A stretch of 64,000 nt of DNA from Pycnopodia helianthoides (taxonomy: Eukaryota; Echinodermata; Asteroidea; Forcipulatida; Asteriidae). The stretch spans positions 16,708,332-16,772,331 of the forward strand of contig CM063257.1 of assembly GCA_032158295.1 (NCBI GenBank), written 5' to 3'. Below, piece after piece: positions 45,011 through 56,961 of the stretch. A model generated the notes under the pieces. That model was not told the DNA's origin and made no database searches. It saw only the letters and a program-made list of their open reading frames with translations. A program made the translations under genes and the position numbers. How positions within the stretch are numbered: the stretch's first letter is position 1; each line of letters starts with the position of its first letter.

Positions 45011-46249
45011 CGGACAGTTGACCACAGTACGATGGCATCACGCATGGTTTTATGAAATCAAACCGTCAACTTTAAGGCCAAAAGTCCTTAAGGAAATACA
45101 GTCGCCGTCGCGTAATACCCGAGACTTGCAAACAACATAATAGCCGCCTCCATGCATGAGGGTTATAGTCCATTAGGAATTGCAGTCGCCAACTCACACA
45201 CACAAAAATGAAGAAGAAGAAGAAAAAAGACTCCGTTTTGGAAACGCACCTCAGGGCCGGCAGGCGCGAGCTCTATTGACAATTCTTCCCGAAATCAATA
45301 CGAACAGGTAAACTGCCCGAAGAATCGCTCGATACGACCGGCTTCTGCGGTCTGGTAAGGCGAGCTATACCGTGTTCAAGTTACTGACCAGTATGAAAGA
45401 CGCACTTCACTTGCCAACGCTTAATATGTGCAACAGGTGTCTTCAATGCATAGTACTGGCACTGATAACTTTATGCACTGAATGCACATCGATTGTAAAG
45501 TTTATACCAACTGTACCTTTACCGTATCAGTAATAATACGTATCCAAGTCAAACTGGTTTGGGCAGTTACACTTTTATCAAGTAAGTGCATATTTGTTGT
45601 GCCCGTGAACAGTTTTCTCCATTCTCATGTAGACGAGCAGAGTATACTGCTCGAAAGTCGAGACCACACCGGCTGTTTTCAGAGCCAACACTCTCACAAA
45701 AGAGATTTACACATGGTTGTACCCGCGAGTTTACTAGTTATATAGTTCCTTCCTAGTTTTTTTTCCAAGTCGTAACATCACAGAAGCACGTTCCAGACTT
45801 ACTTGACACTACACATTCATTCGCTGGAAGAGGGCGCCCTCGTGTAGTTTTTTTCAAAAGACCGTTGCTCATTGGTCCACCGGGTGTGCGCAGCGCGTGT
45901 TAGCTGTACATTGTGTGTCTTCCCCGCATATTGGGTAACGCGTCGTGTGTGGTGGTCGTCTCGAGCTACACTTTGCCGTTCCGGTGCACGTGCAGAATGA
46001 TGCAAAATTTTTAACTACGTGTTGGTTGAACACGACTCAACAACAAAAAAATCAATCAATTTAATCACTTTTTCTGAGCGGATTATGTGAATGGAAATCG
46101 TATGTAACAAAATCCTCAAAAATCTTGATTGCCGATTTTTGACAATGTTTTTCTCACCTGTGTTTTTGTTCTATCGTGCCGTTTTGACGTTGAAGGGGTT
46201 TAGCTAGAATTTTTTTAATGACGTCAAACGGAAGGGTCTATCAGTTAAC
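45011..46249. other. Intron 1 stretch with a GC-rich patch
   Basis: 45230-45360 and 45820-46000 are GC-richer than the surroundings and contain CGCGAGCTC and CGCAGCGCG words. Repeat L copy 1 lies within. No exon identified. Confidence 0.4.
45615..45770. repeat. Dispersed repeat L, copy 1
   Basis: GAGCAGAGTATACTGCTCGA, CCAACACTCTCACAAAAGAG and ACACATGGTTGTACCCGCGA. Inverted with respect to the 52.4-kb copy. Confidence 0.8.
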
Positions 46250-46672
46250 ATGAAAGTTATTGTACTCGTGCTGGTTACCATTTTTATACTGGTACTCATA
46301 CTCACACTATTGATGATTGTACCCGTACTGGTTACCATATTTATACTGGTTCCCATACCACTATTGATTAATGTACTCGTACTGGTTACCATGTTTATAT
46401 CCATGCTCACATTGATTATTGTACTCATACTGGTGACCATGTTTATACTGATAACCATACCCATACTGAGTATTGTACCCGTACTGGTTACCATGTTTAT
46501 ACTGGTATCCATGCTCATATTGAATATTGTACTCGTACTGGTTACCATGTTTATACTGGTGTCCATACTCATGTTGATAATTGTACTCTTACTGGTTACA
46601 TACTGGTACCCATACTCATTAATTATTGTACTCAGACTACTCATATTGATTATTGTATTCTTATTGGTTACC
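46250..46672. repeat. 54-bp minisatellite, about 8 units
   Basis: The unit contains TACTGGTTACCATGTTTATA, then CTGGTACCCATACTCATATT and GATTATTGTACTCG. It is open on both strands (181 codons plus, 216 codons minus). The plus frame would be a nearly all-hydrophobic 18-residue repeat. Coding is unlikely. Confidence 0.92.
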
Positions 46673-47189
46673 AACTGTATCTTCATTTCAAACATTGAAC
46701 TTGATGTGAGACTTGTGCTATTTCTCTCAAAACAAACATGTGCAAATATTAACGACCAAATTAAAAGTTTATCTTTGAAATATTTACGGTTATAGAGAGA
46801 GTTGGTGACATGCTGTGCTGTAGGTGTCATGTCATAACATCGTGAGCTACTCACAGTCGCTCCGTACGATTACCAGAAGCGAATTTATGTATGGGGAAAA
46901 CTAATTTTCTGGCCTCGTCTCTCCCATAATGTTCAGCAAAGACTCGTCGTGTTTTCAGACTTATCCGTTTCTGGCACAGAGATTGTCATTTATCGATGTA
47001 ATTGGTATTCCTCGGTAACATTACCCACAAACGTAAGTCAGCTTTGAAGCCGATGTCATTGGGGATTTTGTCCCCCGGTGTGTGTGTCCCACACACGGTA
47101 AATTGAAATAGGCTATTAAAGAAAGTTGACTCGAAATAGGTCGCTCTCAGACGAAATTATTCTGCACAATTTGCCGTACGGGAGACAGA

Positions 47190-47335
47190 ATCCCGGGGAA
47201 ACAGAATTCCCGGGGAAACAGAATCTCCCGGGGAAACAGAATCTCCCGGGGACACAGAATCCGGGGGGGGGGGGAGACACACACCAGAATCCGGGGGGGG
47301 GGGTGGGTAGGGTGGGGGGACACACAGAATCTCAT
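47190..47335. repeat. CCCGGGGAAACAGAAT tandem block and G runs
   Basis: About five units of TCCCGGGGAAACAGAATC are followed by runs of ten to twelve G. The stretch 47291-47321 has four or more G runs separated by one or two bases. Confidence 0.92.
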
Positions 47336-47344
47336 GCCGCACCG

Positions 47345-48706
47345 ACAGTATGGAGATCTGTCCTCATTCTGGATGTTCGGAATCTGTCCTCATTCTGGAG
47401 TTTCGGGATCTGTCCTCATTCCGGAGTTTTGGGATCTGTCCTCATTCTGGAGTTTGGGGATCTGTCAACATTCTGGAGTTTTGGGATCTGTCAACATTCT
47501 GGAGTTTCGGAATCTGTCCTCATTCTGGAGTTTTGGGATCTGTCTTCATTCTGGATATTCGGGATCTGTCCTCATTCTGGAGTTTCGGGATCTGTCCTCG
47601 TTCCGGATCTGTCGTCATTCTGGAGTTTTGGGATCTGTCAACATTCTGGAGTTTTGGGATCTGTCAACATTCTGGAGTTTCGGAATCTGTCCTCATTCTG
47701 GAGTTTTGGGATCTGTCTTCATTCAGGATATTCGGTATCTGTCCTCATTCTGGAGTTTCGGGATCTGTCCTCGTTCCGGATCTGTCGTCATTCTGAAGTT
47801 TTGGGATCTGTCAACATTCTGGAGTTTCGGGATCTGTCCTCATTCTGGATGTTTGGGTCTGTCCTCATTCTGGATGTTCGGGATCTGTCCTCATTCTGGA
47901 TTTTCGGGGTATGTTCTCATTCAGGATGTTTTGGATCTGTCCTCATTCTGGATGTTTGGGATCTTTACTATTCTGGATGTTAGGGGTTTGTTCTCATCCT
48001 GTATGCTTTGGATCTGTCCTCATTCTGGATGTTTGGGATCTGTCCTCATTCTGGGTGTTTGGGATCTATCCTCATTCTGGAGTTTCGGGATCTGTCCTCA
48101 TTCCGGAGTTTTGTGATCTGTCCTCATTCTGGATGTTTGGGATCTGTCCTATTCTGGATGTTTAGGATCTGTCTTCATTCTGGATGTTCGGAATCTGTCT
48201 TTATTTTGGATGTTCATAATCTGTCCTCATTCTGGATGTTAGGGATCTGTCTTCATTCTGGATGTTCGGAATCTGTCCTCATTCTGGATGTTCGGAATCT
48301 GTCCTCATTCTGGATGTTCGGAATCTGTCCTCATTCTGGATGTTCGGGATCTGTTCTCTTTCTGGATGTTCGGGTTCTGTCCTATTCTGGATGTTAGGGG
48401 TATGTTCTCATTCTGGATGTTTTGTATCTGTCCTCATTCTGGTTGTTTGGGATCTGTCCTCATTCTGGAGTTTCGGGATCTGTCCTTATTCTGGAGTTTT
48501 CGGATCTGTCCTCATTCTGGATGTTTGGGATCTGTACTATTCCGGATGTTCAGGATCTGTCTTCATTCTGGATGTTTGGAATCTGTCCTCATTCTGGATG
48601 TTCGGAATCTGTCTTTATTTTTGATGTTCGGAATCTGTCCTCGTTCTGGATGTTAGGGATCTGTCCTCATTCTGGATGTTCGGGATCTGTCCTCATTCTG
48701 GATGTT
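47345..48706. repeat. 26-bp minisatellite, about 52 units
   Basis: Unit GGATCTGTCCTCATTCTGGA plus GTTTCG or TGTTCG. Since 26 is not a multiple of three, each plus frame cycles through the same 26-residue peptide, giving overlapping frames up to 285 codons. A higher-order period of 180 bp is visible (47590 and 47770). Confidence 0.95.
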
Positions 48707-49687
48707 TATTAATTTTTTTGTCACTGAACTATACTCCACCAGCATCAACTATTGTGACACGTTATGGCTTCTTAAACTTCAGACGTGTTAACTTTAAAGT
48801 TGAAAATGTGAACGACTCCACCCAGCTCCCAACTGTTATCAATTTATGTAGAAGCCTTTGATCGGAAATCTCTCCCAGCAAGGAGCACCGTGCCCTTCTA
48901 TTTGTTCCCGTTATTATTATTTGTTTAAAGAGGGGGAGACTATCTCTTACGTTCTTTCACCTCTTCTCAACCGATATCATGTGCCACTCGCAGGCATGTG
49001 CACTGATGTGATAGACAGCACGTCGATACCGAACCCCTTGCTAAAAATTGACCATAGAGACCAGGGGCTAAACACCCCAAAACGGATCAATGCTAGTCAC
49101 CAGACGAGACACTAAAACTGTCTTTTCGAGATATGCAATCACTTGAGATGGCCTTCGGGTGGGTATATGCCGCGAGGGGAATAATTCTTAGCCGTTACTG
49201 TTTTAAACCTATATCGGTGGTCACCTGGGGGTGGGTGTTATCCGACCCGGGGCCACTGCTGGGGGATATTACTGTTCAGCTGCCGAAGGAACTCGGGGGT
49301 TCATACGTGACTCTTTGCGTTATGATATCTGCATGGATCGTTATCGGCAAACTATGTGTAAAATGCGGAGATGTTAAAGGTGACATGAAGACCTATTCAC
49401 AACTTGGGGGAATTGTGTATGAACTGGGTTAAACGTATCAACAAAATACCAGCTTAAGTTGTAGTCAGGAGGATACTGACTTGGCTCGTGGGGGTTGTTT
49501 GAACGAGGCTTGAGCTAATTTGTGATCGGCTAGTTCAACAATGCCACTGTTCAAAATCGTACCTCAAGCATGGTTGGTACATGTCTCACTTGCCGCGGGA
49601 AATCATTTCGGCTTTGAAATAATAAACACAAGTGTATTATGAGATATTCAGTAGTCCATAAGGAATGAGAAGAAACAGCACACTCTA
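48707..49687. other. Intron 1 stretch with a 99-codon frame
   Basis: 49133-49432 plus encodes a partly hydrophobic frame (VTLCVMISAWIVIGKLCVKC). I see no start context, splice support or family. Nothing else noted. Confidence 0.3.
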
Positions 49688-49800
49688 AGAAAAGTTCCCG
49701 GTCAGAACTGACCCTGATTATGTGTATGAGGGACCGGACCTTTTTTCTGGATCGGGCTGACCTAGATGACCCAAGAAACTGGTTTTAAAAAAATGGGATT
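49688..49800. repeat. Family M repeat fragment
   Basis: AAAAGTTCCCGGTCAGAACT, then GGGACCGGACC and GACCTAGATGACCCAAGAAA resemble the other M copies. Confidence 0.6.
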
Positions 49801-50197
49801 CTAGCTCTGATTCTGCGTCAGTCGTACTCTTTCTTATAAAAAAAAAAATCCAATAGCTCTTGTTACTACGTGAAAATGTTAACGACCACAATCGTTGTTT
49901 AGGCATATATAACGTACTTTGAAACAGCTGTTCGACTCAGAAATGATATTTCTGACAACCAAACTGACTACAATTCTGATGAATAATTCCCCAGATGAGA
50001 ACCTGTCATGGCGTAATGTCACTCCAATCACTTATACATGTCAGTACCCTAAGCATGTCAAAACTCGAACTGTAATTACCAATTAAAGTCGATGGTACCC
50101 TCGTTTGGTAATGGGGGGAGAATCATCCACGCAGTTAATGACTAATATGTATAACTTCAAAGCCGGATACTCGATACTTTTACGGCTTGCGAGGTCT

Positions 50198-50642
50198 TTA
50201 AAGGAATTTGGTAACAGCTCAAAATCAGTGTCCACATTTTGTGTGATTCAACATTATGCATGAACAAACAAACCCGTGAAAGTTTCTTGCGACGTCTTTA
50301 AAGGAATTGTACACTTTTGGTAAAAGCTCAAAATCAGTGTCCACATTTTGTGTGATTCAACATTATGCATGAACAAACAAACCTGTGAAAGTTTGAGCTC
50401 AATTGGTTATCGAGGTCACGAGAAAATAGACCTATGTGTTTTTCTGTTTTTTCAAACATCGAGTTTTTATCACGCGTGATAAAAACTATTGTTTTACTCA
50501 TTTCTCAGAAACGATAGCTTTTTAGGCAGACATATTTTAAGGAACCCTTTCTACTGTTACTTACTTTAAATCATGTAAGTTATGTGTGAATCTGGGTACA
50601 TTTGTGTTTTTCGATCTTGCCAATAGTGTGCAGGGCCTTTAA
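50198..50642. repeat. Family B miniature element, copy 4, with duplicated left end
   Basis: The complete element is 50298-50642. A second copy of its left end plus flank lies just before it (50198-50285). Its centre is a different palindrome from the other B copies: TTTTTATCACGCGTGATAAA (one further A completes it) in place of ATTATCGCGCGCGATAAT. Confidence 0.88.
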
Positions 50643-51479
50643 AGATGCATGTCGTTTAAAAGAGAAATTTCCAAGCACAATACCAAAGGGCGGTTGCTAC
50701 AAGGTAATTATTGAAATTGCGCACAATAAGAACGGATATCTGTTCTCATTTCGTGGTTTGTCCCCGGAAGTAGGACGTTAAATTTGCTCTTCTTCCAGGC
50801 AAGTACTTGTTTCCAGTGGCAAAATGCCGATATAAGCAATGGAATGGCTCCTGACAAAAACTAGGGCATTACTGTAAACAGTTTTGGGGGTAATATATAA
50901 CATCTTTTCTTAAGGTTGTTTTCAAAATGTTAAAAACATGCTGTCTTCATAAAATATTTCTGGAGGAACAAAGTAAGAATCGGGTTCGCTTAAAGTTACT
51001 TTTAATTTACTCCTTTTTGTTAGCAAAAAATACGCGCACCTTTTTATTTACAATGTAAACTTCATTATTGGGAAAGCTGAAAAAAAAGTTTATTCGTGGT
51101 TTGAGTGGTAATAATTTAAGTAAGGGGATATATTTTTGTCTCCCTTGTTCCTCAAACCCAGCCGGAAAGATGGGGGGGGGGGGCTAGATTTTGGGGTCCA
51201 TTTGCTGCTCAAACTCAGCCGAAAAGAGTAGGGGATAGAATTTACTATTCCTTGTTGCTCAAACGGTCTCCGGATCCGGGTTGACCCGGAGGCTTTTAAG
51301 AGTGCAGAGGGCCACACCCATTTATTGACAACGAAAAAAAACCCAAACCCACCAGCAGTCTTAGTCAAGTATTTGAGGCCAGTAGTTGGGTTTTGTGACC
51401 TACAATCTAGACTAAACTGACCCAATTAGCTTGGGCAATCCCGATGTAAATCTGATCTTGGTCAGATATGACAAGGATA
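50643..51479. other. Intron 1 stretch, no gene seen
   Basis: Contains a G run (51172-51183) and CTCCGGATCCGGGTTGACCC near 51268, akin to family M words. No exon. Confidence 0.45.
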
Positions 51480-51846
51480 TTAAAGGCAGTCTATACTTTT
51501 GGTAATTGTCGAAAACCAGTATCCTCACTTGGTGCATCCCAACATGTGCCAACAATAACAAACCTGTGCAAAATTGGGCTCAACTGGTCATCTAAGTTGC
51601 AAGAAAATAATGACAGAAAAAAAACATGTTGCATAGAATTGTGTGCTTTCAGATGCATAAGAAGCCTTTCTCAGATTCAAACATTGGTGAGAAATTACAT
51701 CTTTCTCAAAAACTACGTTACTTCAGAGGGAGAAGTTTCTCACTATGTTTTATACCATCAGCATCTCTCAGGTGCTTCTTATAACAAGTAAGTTTTTTTT
51801 GGCAATGTATTTCGTGAGTAATTACCAAAGGTATCCACTGCCTTTA
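51480..51846. repeat. Family C variant, first of an adjoining pair
   Basis: Begins TTAAAGGCAGTCTATACTTT and ends GGTATCCACTGCCTTTAA. The body matches family C in reverse orientation, with a decayed centre. The right TTAA is shared with the next C element. Confidence 0.86.
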
Positions 51847-52226
51847 AAGGCACTGGACACTATTGGTAATTACTCAAAATAATTGTTAGCATAAAAACTT
51901 ACTTGGTAACGAGCAATGGAGAGCTGTTGATAGTATAAAACATTGTCAGAAACGGCTCCCTCTGAAGTAACGTAGTTTTTGAGAAAGAAGTAATTTCTCA
52001 GTAAAATATTTGAATTGATTTTGAGACCTCACGCGTGAGGTCTCGACATCAAGCATCTAAAAGCACACAACTTGTGTGACAAGGGTGATTTTTCTTCCAT
52101 TATTATCTCGCAACGACCAATTGAGTTCAAATTTTAACAGGTTTGTTATTCTGTGCATATGTTGAGATACACCGAGTGAGAAGGCTGGTCTTTGACAATT
52201 ACCAAAGGTGTCCAGTGTCTTTAAAG
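51843..52226. repeat. Family C miniature element, second of an adjoining pair
   Basis: A full C element with the GACCTCACGCGTGAGGTC palindrome, directly abutting the previous copy through one TTAA. Confidence 0.92.
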
Positions 52227-52434
52227 AATGCCGTGCTCTTCAAAGCAGCAGTGTGGTTCCCCTTACTCCCCATGCAAATATGCGAGCTTTGCAAACAGCG
52301 ATACCAGCCTGACTTATTTGGATATTCCTTTCATGCTGAAATCTCATTGATTATAAATAAATCCATACCAGAAGAAAGTCTCGTGAGCATTATTCCAGTC
52401 AAAAATACCGTGTAAGTAATGTTTGAAGCTTTGC

Positions 52435-52590
52435 ATGTGTGGAAAAATAGGAATGAACTATACATAAATAGTAAACTTGCGGGTACAACCATGTGTAAAT
52501 GTCTTTTGTGTGAGTGTTGGCTCTGAGAAGAGCCGGTGTGGCCTCGACGTTTCGAACAGTATACTCTGCTCGTCTCTGTGTGAGTTGGAA
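52435..52590. repeat. Dispersed repeat L, copy 2
   Basis: TTGCGGGTACAACCATGTGT, GTGTGAGTGTTGGCTCTGAG and CGACGTTTCGAACAGTATAC. On the minus strand it carries TTCGAAACGTCGAGGCCAC. Confidence 0.8.
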
Positions 52591-53091
52591 ACATTTGAAG
52601 ATCCTAAAATCAACCAATTCTTATTTGGAATGCCTCGTATTGATTTACGCCTTTAAAGGAACAGGTGATTTTTTCTGTATGAAGTGCGGTCACACCAATC
52701 AAATATTATTTGAAAACCCAAGCCATGTTGCTGATTTGTTTTATTGCAACGAGCAAAATTAGCCGTACGTGAATGCGCAAAAAATCCCTGACAACAAACC
52801 AACCATTATTTTGAGTTTTATTCTCAGAAATAAACACCGAATTTAATTAAACATTCACTGATTTGTGTCAACCCCTAATCGGTACCTCCAGTAAAATATT
52901 TCTGCTTGAAATGTATAATCATAGCCGGGAGAATCAATATGGTCAACCGAAAGAAAGCAAATCAACATTCATATCTGTGGCTGCAATCGAAATACCAAAT
53001 GCACAACATATTGATAGAAACTTTAACCACGTATGACTAGGGGAGTGCTGTTTGGAATGTACAATCCTGAACTTTAAGAATGAGAGTTGCG

Positions 53092-54425
53092 TACCATCCC
53101 TTTATGGATATGAGTCTCGAAAACCAGATGATTGGAATGAGTGTCACTCTTCCAACAACCAATTATGTACCATCCCTTTATGATAATTCTCGAAAGCTAG
53201 ATGATTAAAAAGGAATGAACTCTTCCAAAAACCAATGATTTACCATCCATTTATGATATGTTTTTTGATAACTGGAGGATTGGAATGAATGAACTCTTCC
53301 AAAAACAATGATGTACCATCCCTTTATGATATGTTTCTTGATAACTAGAGGACTGGAATGAATGTACTCTTCCAAAAACCGATGATGTACCATCCATTTA
53401 TGATACGTTTCTTGATAACTGGAGGATTGGAATGAATGAACTCTTCCAAAAACCAATGATGTACCATCCCTTTATGATAATTCTCGAAAGCTAGAGGATT
53501 AAAAGGGAATGAACTCTTCCAAAAACCAATGATTTACCATCCATTTATGATATGTTTTTTGATAACTGGAGGATTGGAATGAATGAACTCTTCCAAAAAC
53601 CAATGATGTACCATCCCTTTATGATATGTTTCTTGATAACTAGAGGATTGGAATGAATGTACTCTTCCAAAAACCAATGATGTACCATCCCTTTATGATA
53701 ATTCTCGAAAGCTAGAGGATTAAAAGGGAATGAACTCTTCCAAAAACCAATGATGTACCATCCCTTTATGATATGTTTCTTGATAACTAGAGGATTGGAA
53801 TGAATGTACTCTTCCAAAAACCAATTATGTACCATCCCTTTATGATAATTCTCGAAAGCTAGATGATTAAAAAGGAATGAACTCTTCCAAAAACCAATGA
53901 TTTACCATCCATTTATGATATGTTTCTTGATAACTAGAGGATTGGAATGAAAGTACTCTTCCAACAACCAATTATGTACCATCCCTTTATGATAATTCTC
54001 GAAAGCTAGATGATTAAAAAGGAATAAACTCTTCCAAAAACCAATGATGTATCATCTATGTATGATATGTTTCTTGATAACTAGAGGATTGGAGTGAATG
54101 TACTCGTCCAATAACCAATGCTGTACCATCCCTTTATGATGTTTTTTTGATAACTAGAGGATTGGAATGAATGCACTCTTCCACTAACCAATGATGTACC
54201 ATCTCTTTGTGATGTTTTTTGATAACTATAGAGGATTGCAATGATTGTACGTTTTCATTAACCAATGATGTACCATACCTTTATGACATGTTCCTTGATA
54301 ACTAGAGAATTGAAATGAATATACTCTTTCAATTACTAATGATGTACCATACCTTTATGATTTGTTTCTTGATAACTAGAGGATTGGAATGACTGCGCTC
54401 TTCTTAAAACCGTTTCTGTAATATA
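53092..54425. repeat. 73-bp minisatellite, about 18 units of two types
   Basis: Type one contains GATTGGAATGAATGTACTCT and TATGTTTCTTGATAACTAGA; type two contains GATTAAAAAGGAATGAACTC and TAATTCTCGAAAGCTAGATG. The two share CTTCCAAAAACCAATGATGT and partly alternate. Confidence 0.94.
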
Positions 54426-54825
54426 CCTTTAAAAGAATCAACGCGGCAGCTTTGTAGAGAGATCTACAAGCTTGTCTGAGCATTGACAGTGTGAATTGTA
54501 CCTTAGGCAGGATGAAATGTATGACAGCTCCAGTGGAGCGGATGACTCGTATATCTGCATCCCACGGCCGATGCGTTCACCGACATTGATTCTTGTCTTT
54601 CGAACATTTGCAAAAATCAAATCGACATGACTTATTCATAGCGGCGAATGAATCTTGGACATTACTGGAAATGCCTATAAAAACCGTCTTCGTACTGGTG
54701 TGGGAAGATTCAAAGTTTCCCTGCACACCTGGGGATACATCGCCAGTCCAACAATATGAGACTGTGTCCTGGAACCGCAGACAATGCAGCATATGCCGCG
54801 GTGTCCCCTATTGGAAGAGACCTGG

Positions 54826-55014
54826 GCCCAATTTCATTGAAGTGTCATATAAAAAAAGTAGCTAAGCACAACACAATTAAGCTTACCAGAATAAGGTTAC
54901 CAGCCAAAACACCATTTCACATGTACTATTTGTGACTGGTATCCTGCTGATTTCTGCTTAGCAGAAAATTGTTAAGCAATACTTTCTGCTTAAGCAGCTC
55001 TATGAAATTGGGCG
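54826..55014. repeat. Family E foldback element, last copy
   Basis: GGGCCCAATTTCATTGAAGT at the left, AGCTCTATGAAATTGGGC at the right, core GTTACCAGCCAAAACACCAT. Confidence 0.9.
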
Positions 55015-55204
55015 TTGAACTGCTACCGACCTAGCGCAGAACACCCCCGGGGCAAAACAAAAAAATGTGTACATCAGTGGATTTCCGCAGTGTAAGGACT
55101 CGAAAGTAGATGGGGTTTATAAGGTGTTTACCAAAAAGTTGTATAAAACCCCGGTTCAATTTAAAAAGCAAAACTCTTCACAACTTTGAATAGTCAAATA
55201 ATAA

Positions 55205-55535
55205 ACCACTAGGGAAACTGACAGGGTAAAATCTACCCTGTCAGTTTTCCTTGTGGTTTATCATTTTATATTTGACATGAAAAGGTCGCCTCCCCTCAAG
55301 GTGATCCCGTGGCTGCCGCTTCCCAGGTTGTATCGTTAACTTGGGTGTGATCCCTGGCTACACGGCAGTTAACGGTTGCATGGCTTCTGACTGGCACCCC
55401 CGAACAAAGATATTAACAACATAGGGAGACCGCCAACATAGGGTTAGAAAGCTCAGTTGGTAGAGCGGCCGGCACGTCAATCCGGAGGTCGTTGGTTCAA
55501 TTCCTGCTCTTGTCCTGTTTTTCTTTGTTCGACCC
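55205..55535 (+). repeat. tRNA-derived repeat of family I, copy 3
   Basis: The tRNA-like part (55445-55505) has AAGCTCAGTTGGTAGAGCGG and GTCGTTGGTTCAATTCC. The upstream body TGGCTACACGGCAGTTAACG matches copy 1. A small hairpin GGAAACTGACAGGGTAAAAT / CTACCCTGTCAGTTTTCC lies at its left end. Confidence 0.8.
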
Positions 55536-56391
55536 CAAACTAATATAAGTGGCGCTTTGACTTGAAGGAATAAGAGAGTGGCGACGGGGCCTTACGCACG
55601 GCCACGACCCTGCAAGGTTTGAAACGTCCGTTTAAGACCGAGTCACTACTCTTTTATTCCCACTCAAAAACCTTTATTTTGTCCCCCTTAAAATTGTATT
55701 AATGTTGGAAAGCCTGTAAAACTTTTCTTTAAACATTGAATTCCTGCCACGTCATCGGGCCGGTATGCATTGATTGCGTTATACGCGTAAATTAGCGCCA
55801 CGCGTAAACCACTTCTCAATTTGTTTGTATCGCACGTTTAGAAACATGGCCACGTGATTCCCACGTGATCAGACGGGATAAACTGTCTCGGGTAATTATG
55901 AAAAGTATCTATTAATATGTATATTTTAACCTGTTAACATTGAGCACCTTTTTTGAAATTATCAATAACTTTTAAAAAGTCTGCATATTAGTATTGAAAG
56001 GTTTTCTTTGTAATTTTGTGGCAAAAAGCAACCTATTTCATTTTCAGAAATTCGTATTAAAGTGATTTTGCCTCTTCAGTTAAAAAACCGTCACTCAATT
56101 TACCTTTGACGAAAGCAATTATTTATAGATACTCAATAAACCTTTACGATTGTCCTTTTGGTAATGCAACTAGAGATCTCTGCGAGAAGCTGCTGAGAGT
56201 TTGATTGCTATCCGAGTGGATTGTAAATAAATTGAATGGTTATCCTATTAATCGCACTGCGCAAAAGAGCAGTTGCTCACACATGAGGTGAAACTGAATG
56301 ACTGTTTTGGGGAGTTTACAATCTCGCGGGAGACACAGAAAATGAGACGTTTCAAATCGCTTACTTGCCGAAAGTTAACCTAAACTAATTG

Positions 56392-56482
56392 TCAAGTAAT
56401 GAACCACAAGGGTAACTGACTGGGTAAATTTCAAATAGTATGGGGTTGAACAAAGCAAAATTGTTCAACCCCATACTTAACT
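56392..56482. repeat. Family I fragment with a short hairpin
   Basis: CAAGTAATGAACCACAAGGG as in copy 2, ending in an inverted pair AGTATGGGGTTGAACAA / TTGTTCAACCCCATACT. Confidence 0.7.
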
Positions 56483-56666
56483 AATTGTTGTACATTTCAC
56501 CTTTGGACAGAAAACAACAAATATCTGCTGAAAAGGGCGAGAAACAATGAGCTCAACAATGAGGGCGTTCCACCCTTCCAAGAACAATATAGGGGCTGGG
56601 GAAACAAATAAATAATTGTAGACAGTGACATCGAGGAAATATTAAAGTTGCATGTTCAGATTTGCA

Positions 56667-56721
56667 CCAGTTTGTTTGTTTGTTTGTTTGTTTGTTTGTT
56701 TGTTTGTTTGTTTGTTTGTTG
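56667..56721. repeat. TTTG microsatellite
   Basis: About thirteen copies of GTTT in a row. Confidence 0.95.
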
Positions 56722-56961
56722 TTGTTTTTTTGTTGTTTTTTTCGAAATTTGTTTTGACAGTTGATGCTATTTCAAATTTCAATTGTGTGCCACGGACAAT
56801 GCACAAAATACAACATTGTTCGGATCAAGGCTGATAAATGTCAGATAGTGTCGGGATCTCAACAGTAATTTAATTTTAGCTTTTGATAAGCTACCACTTA
56901 ACGTGGGTGGATTGTGTCGTGCAATACCTTAAATGAAAGCTTAGAGCATTCTCGAGTCTAT

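Larger units (their letters stand above)
55536..56931. other. Intron 1 stretch, no gene seen
   Basis: AT-rich sequence with the TTTG microsatellite and a family I fragment inside. No domain-bearing frame. Confidence 0.5.

Noticed and set aside
47126..48656. Several overlapping plus-strand frames up to 285 codons
   Set aside because: All lie in the 26-bp array and repeat the same peptide.
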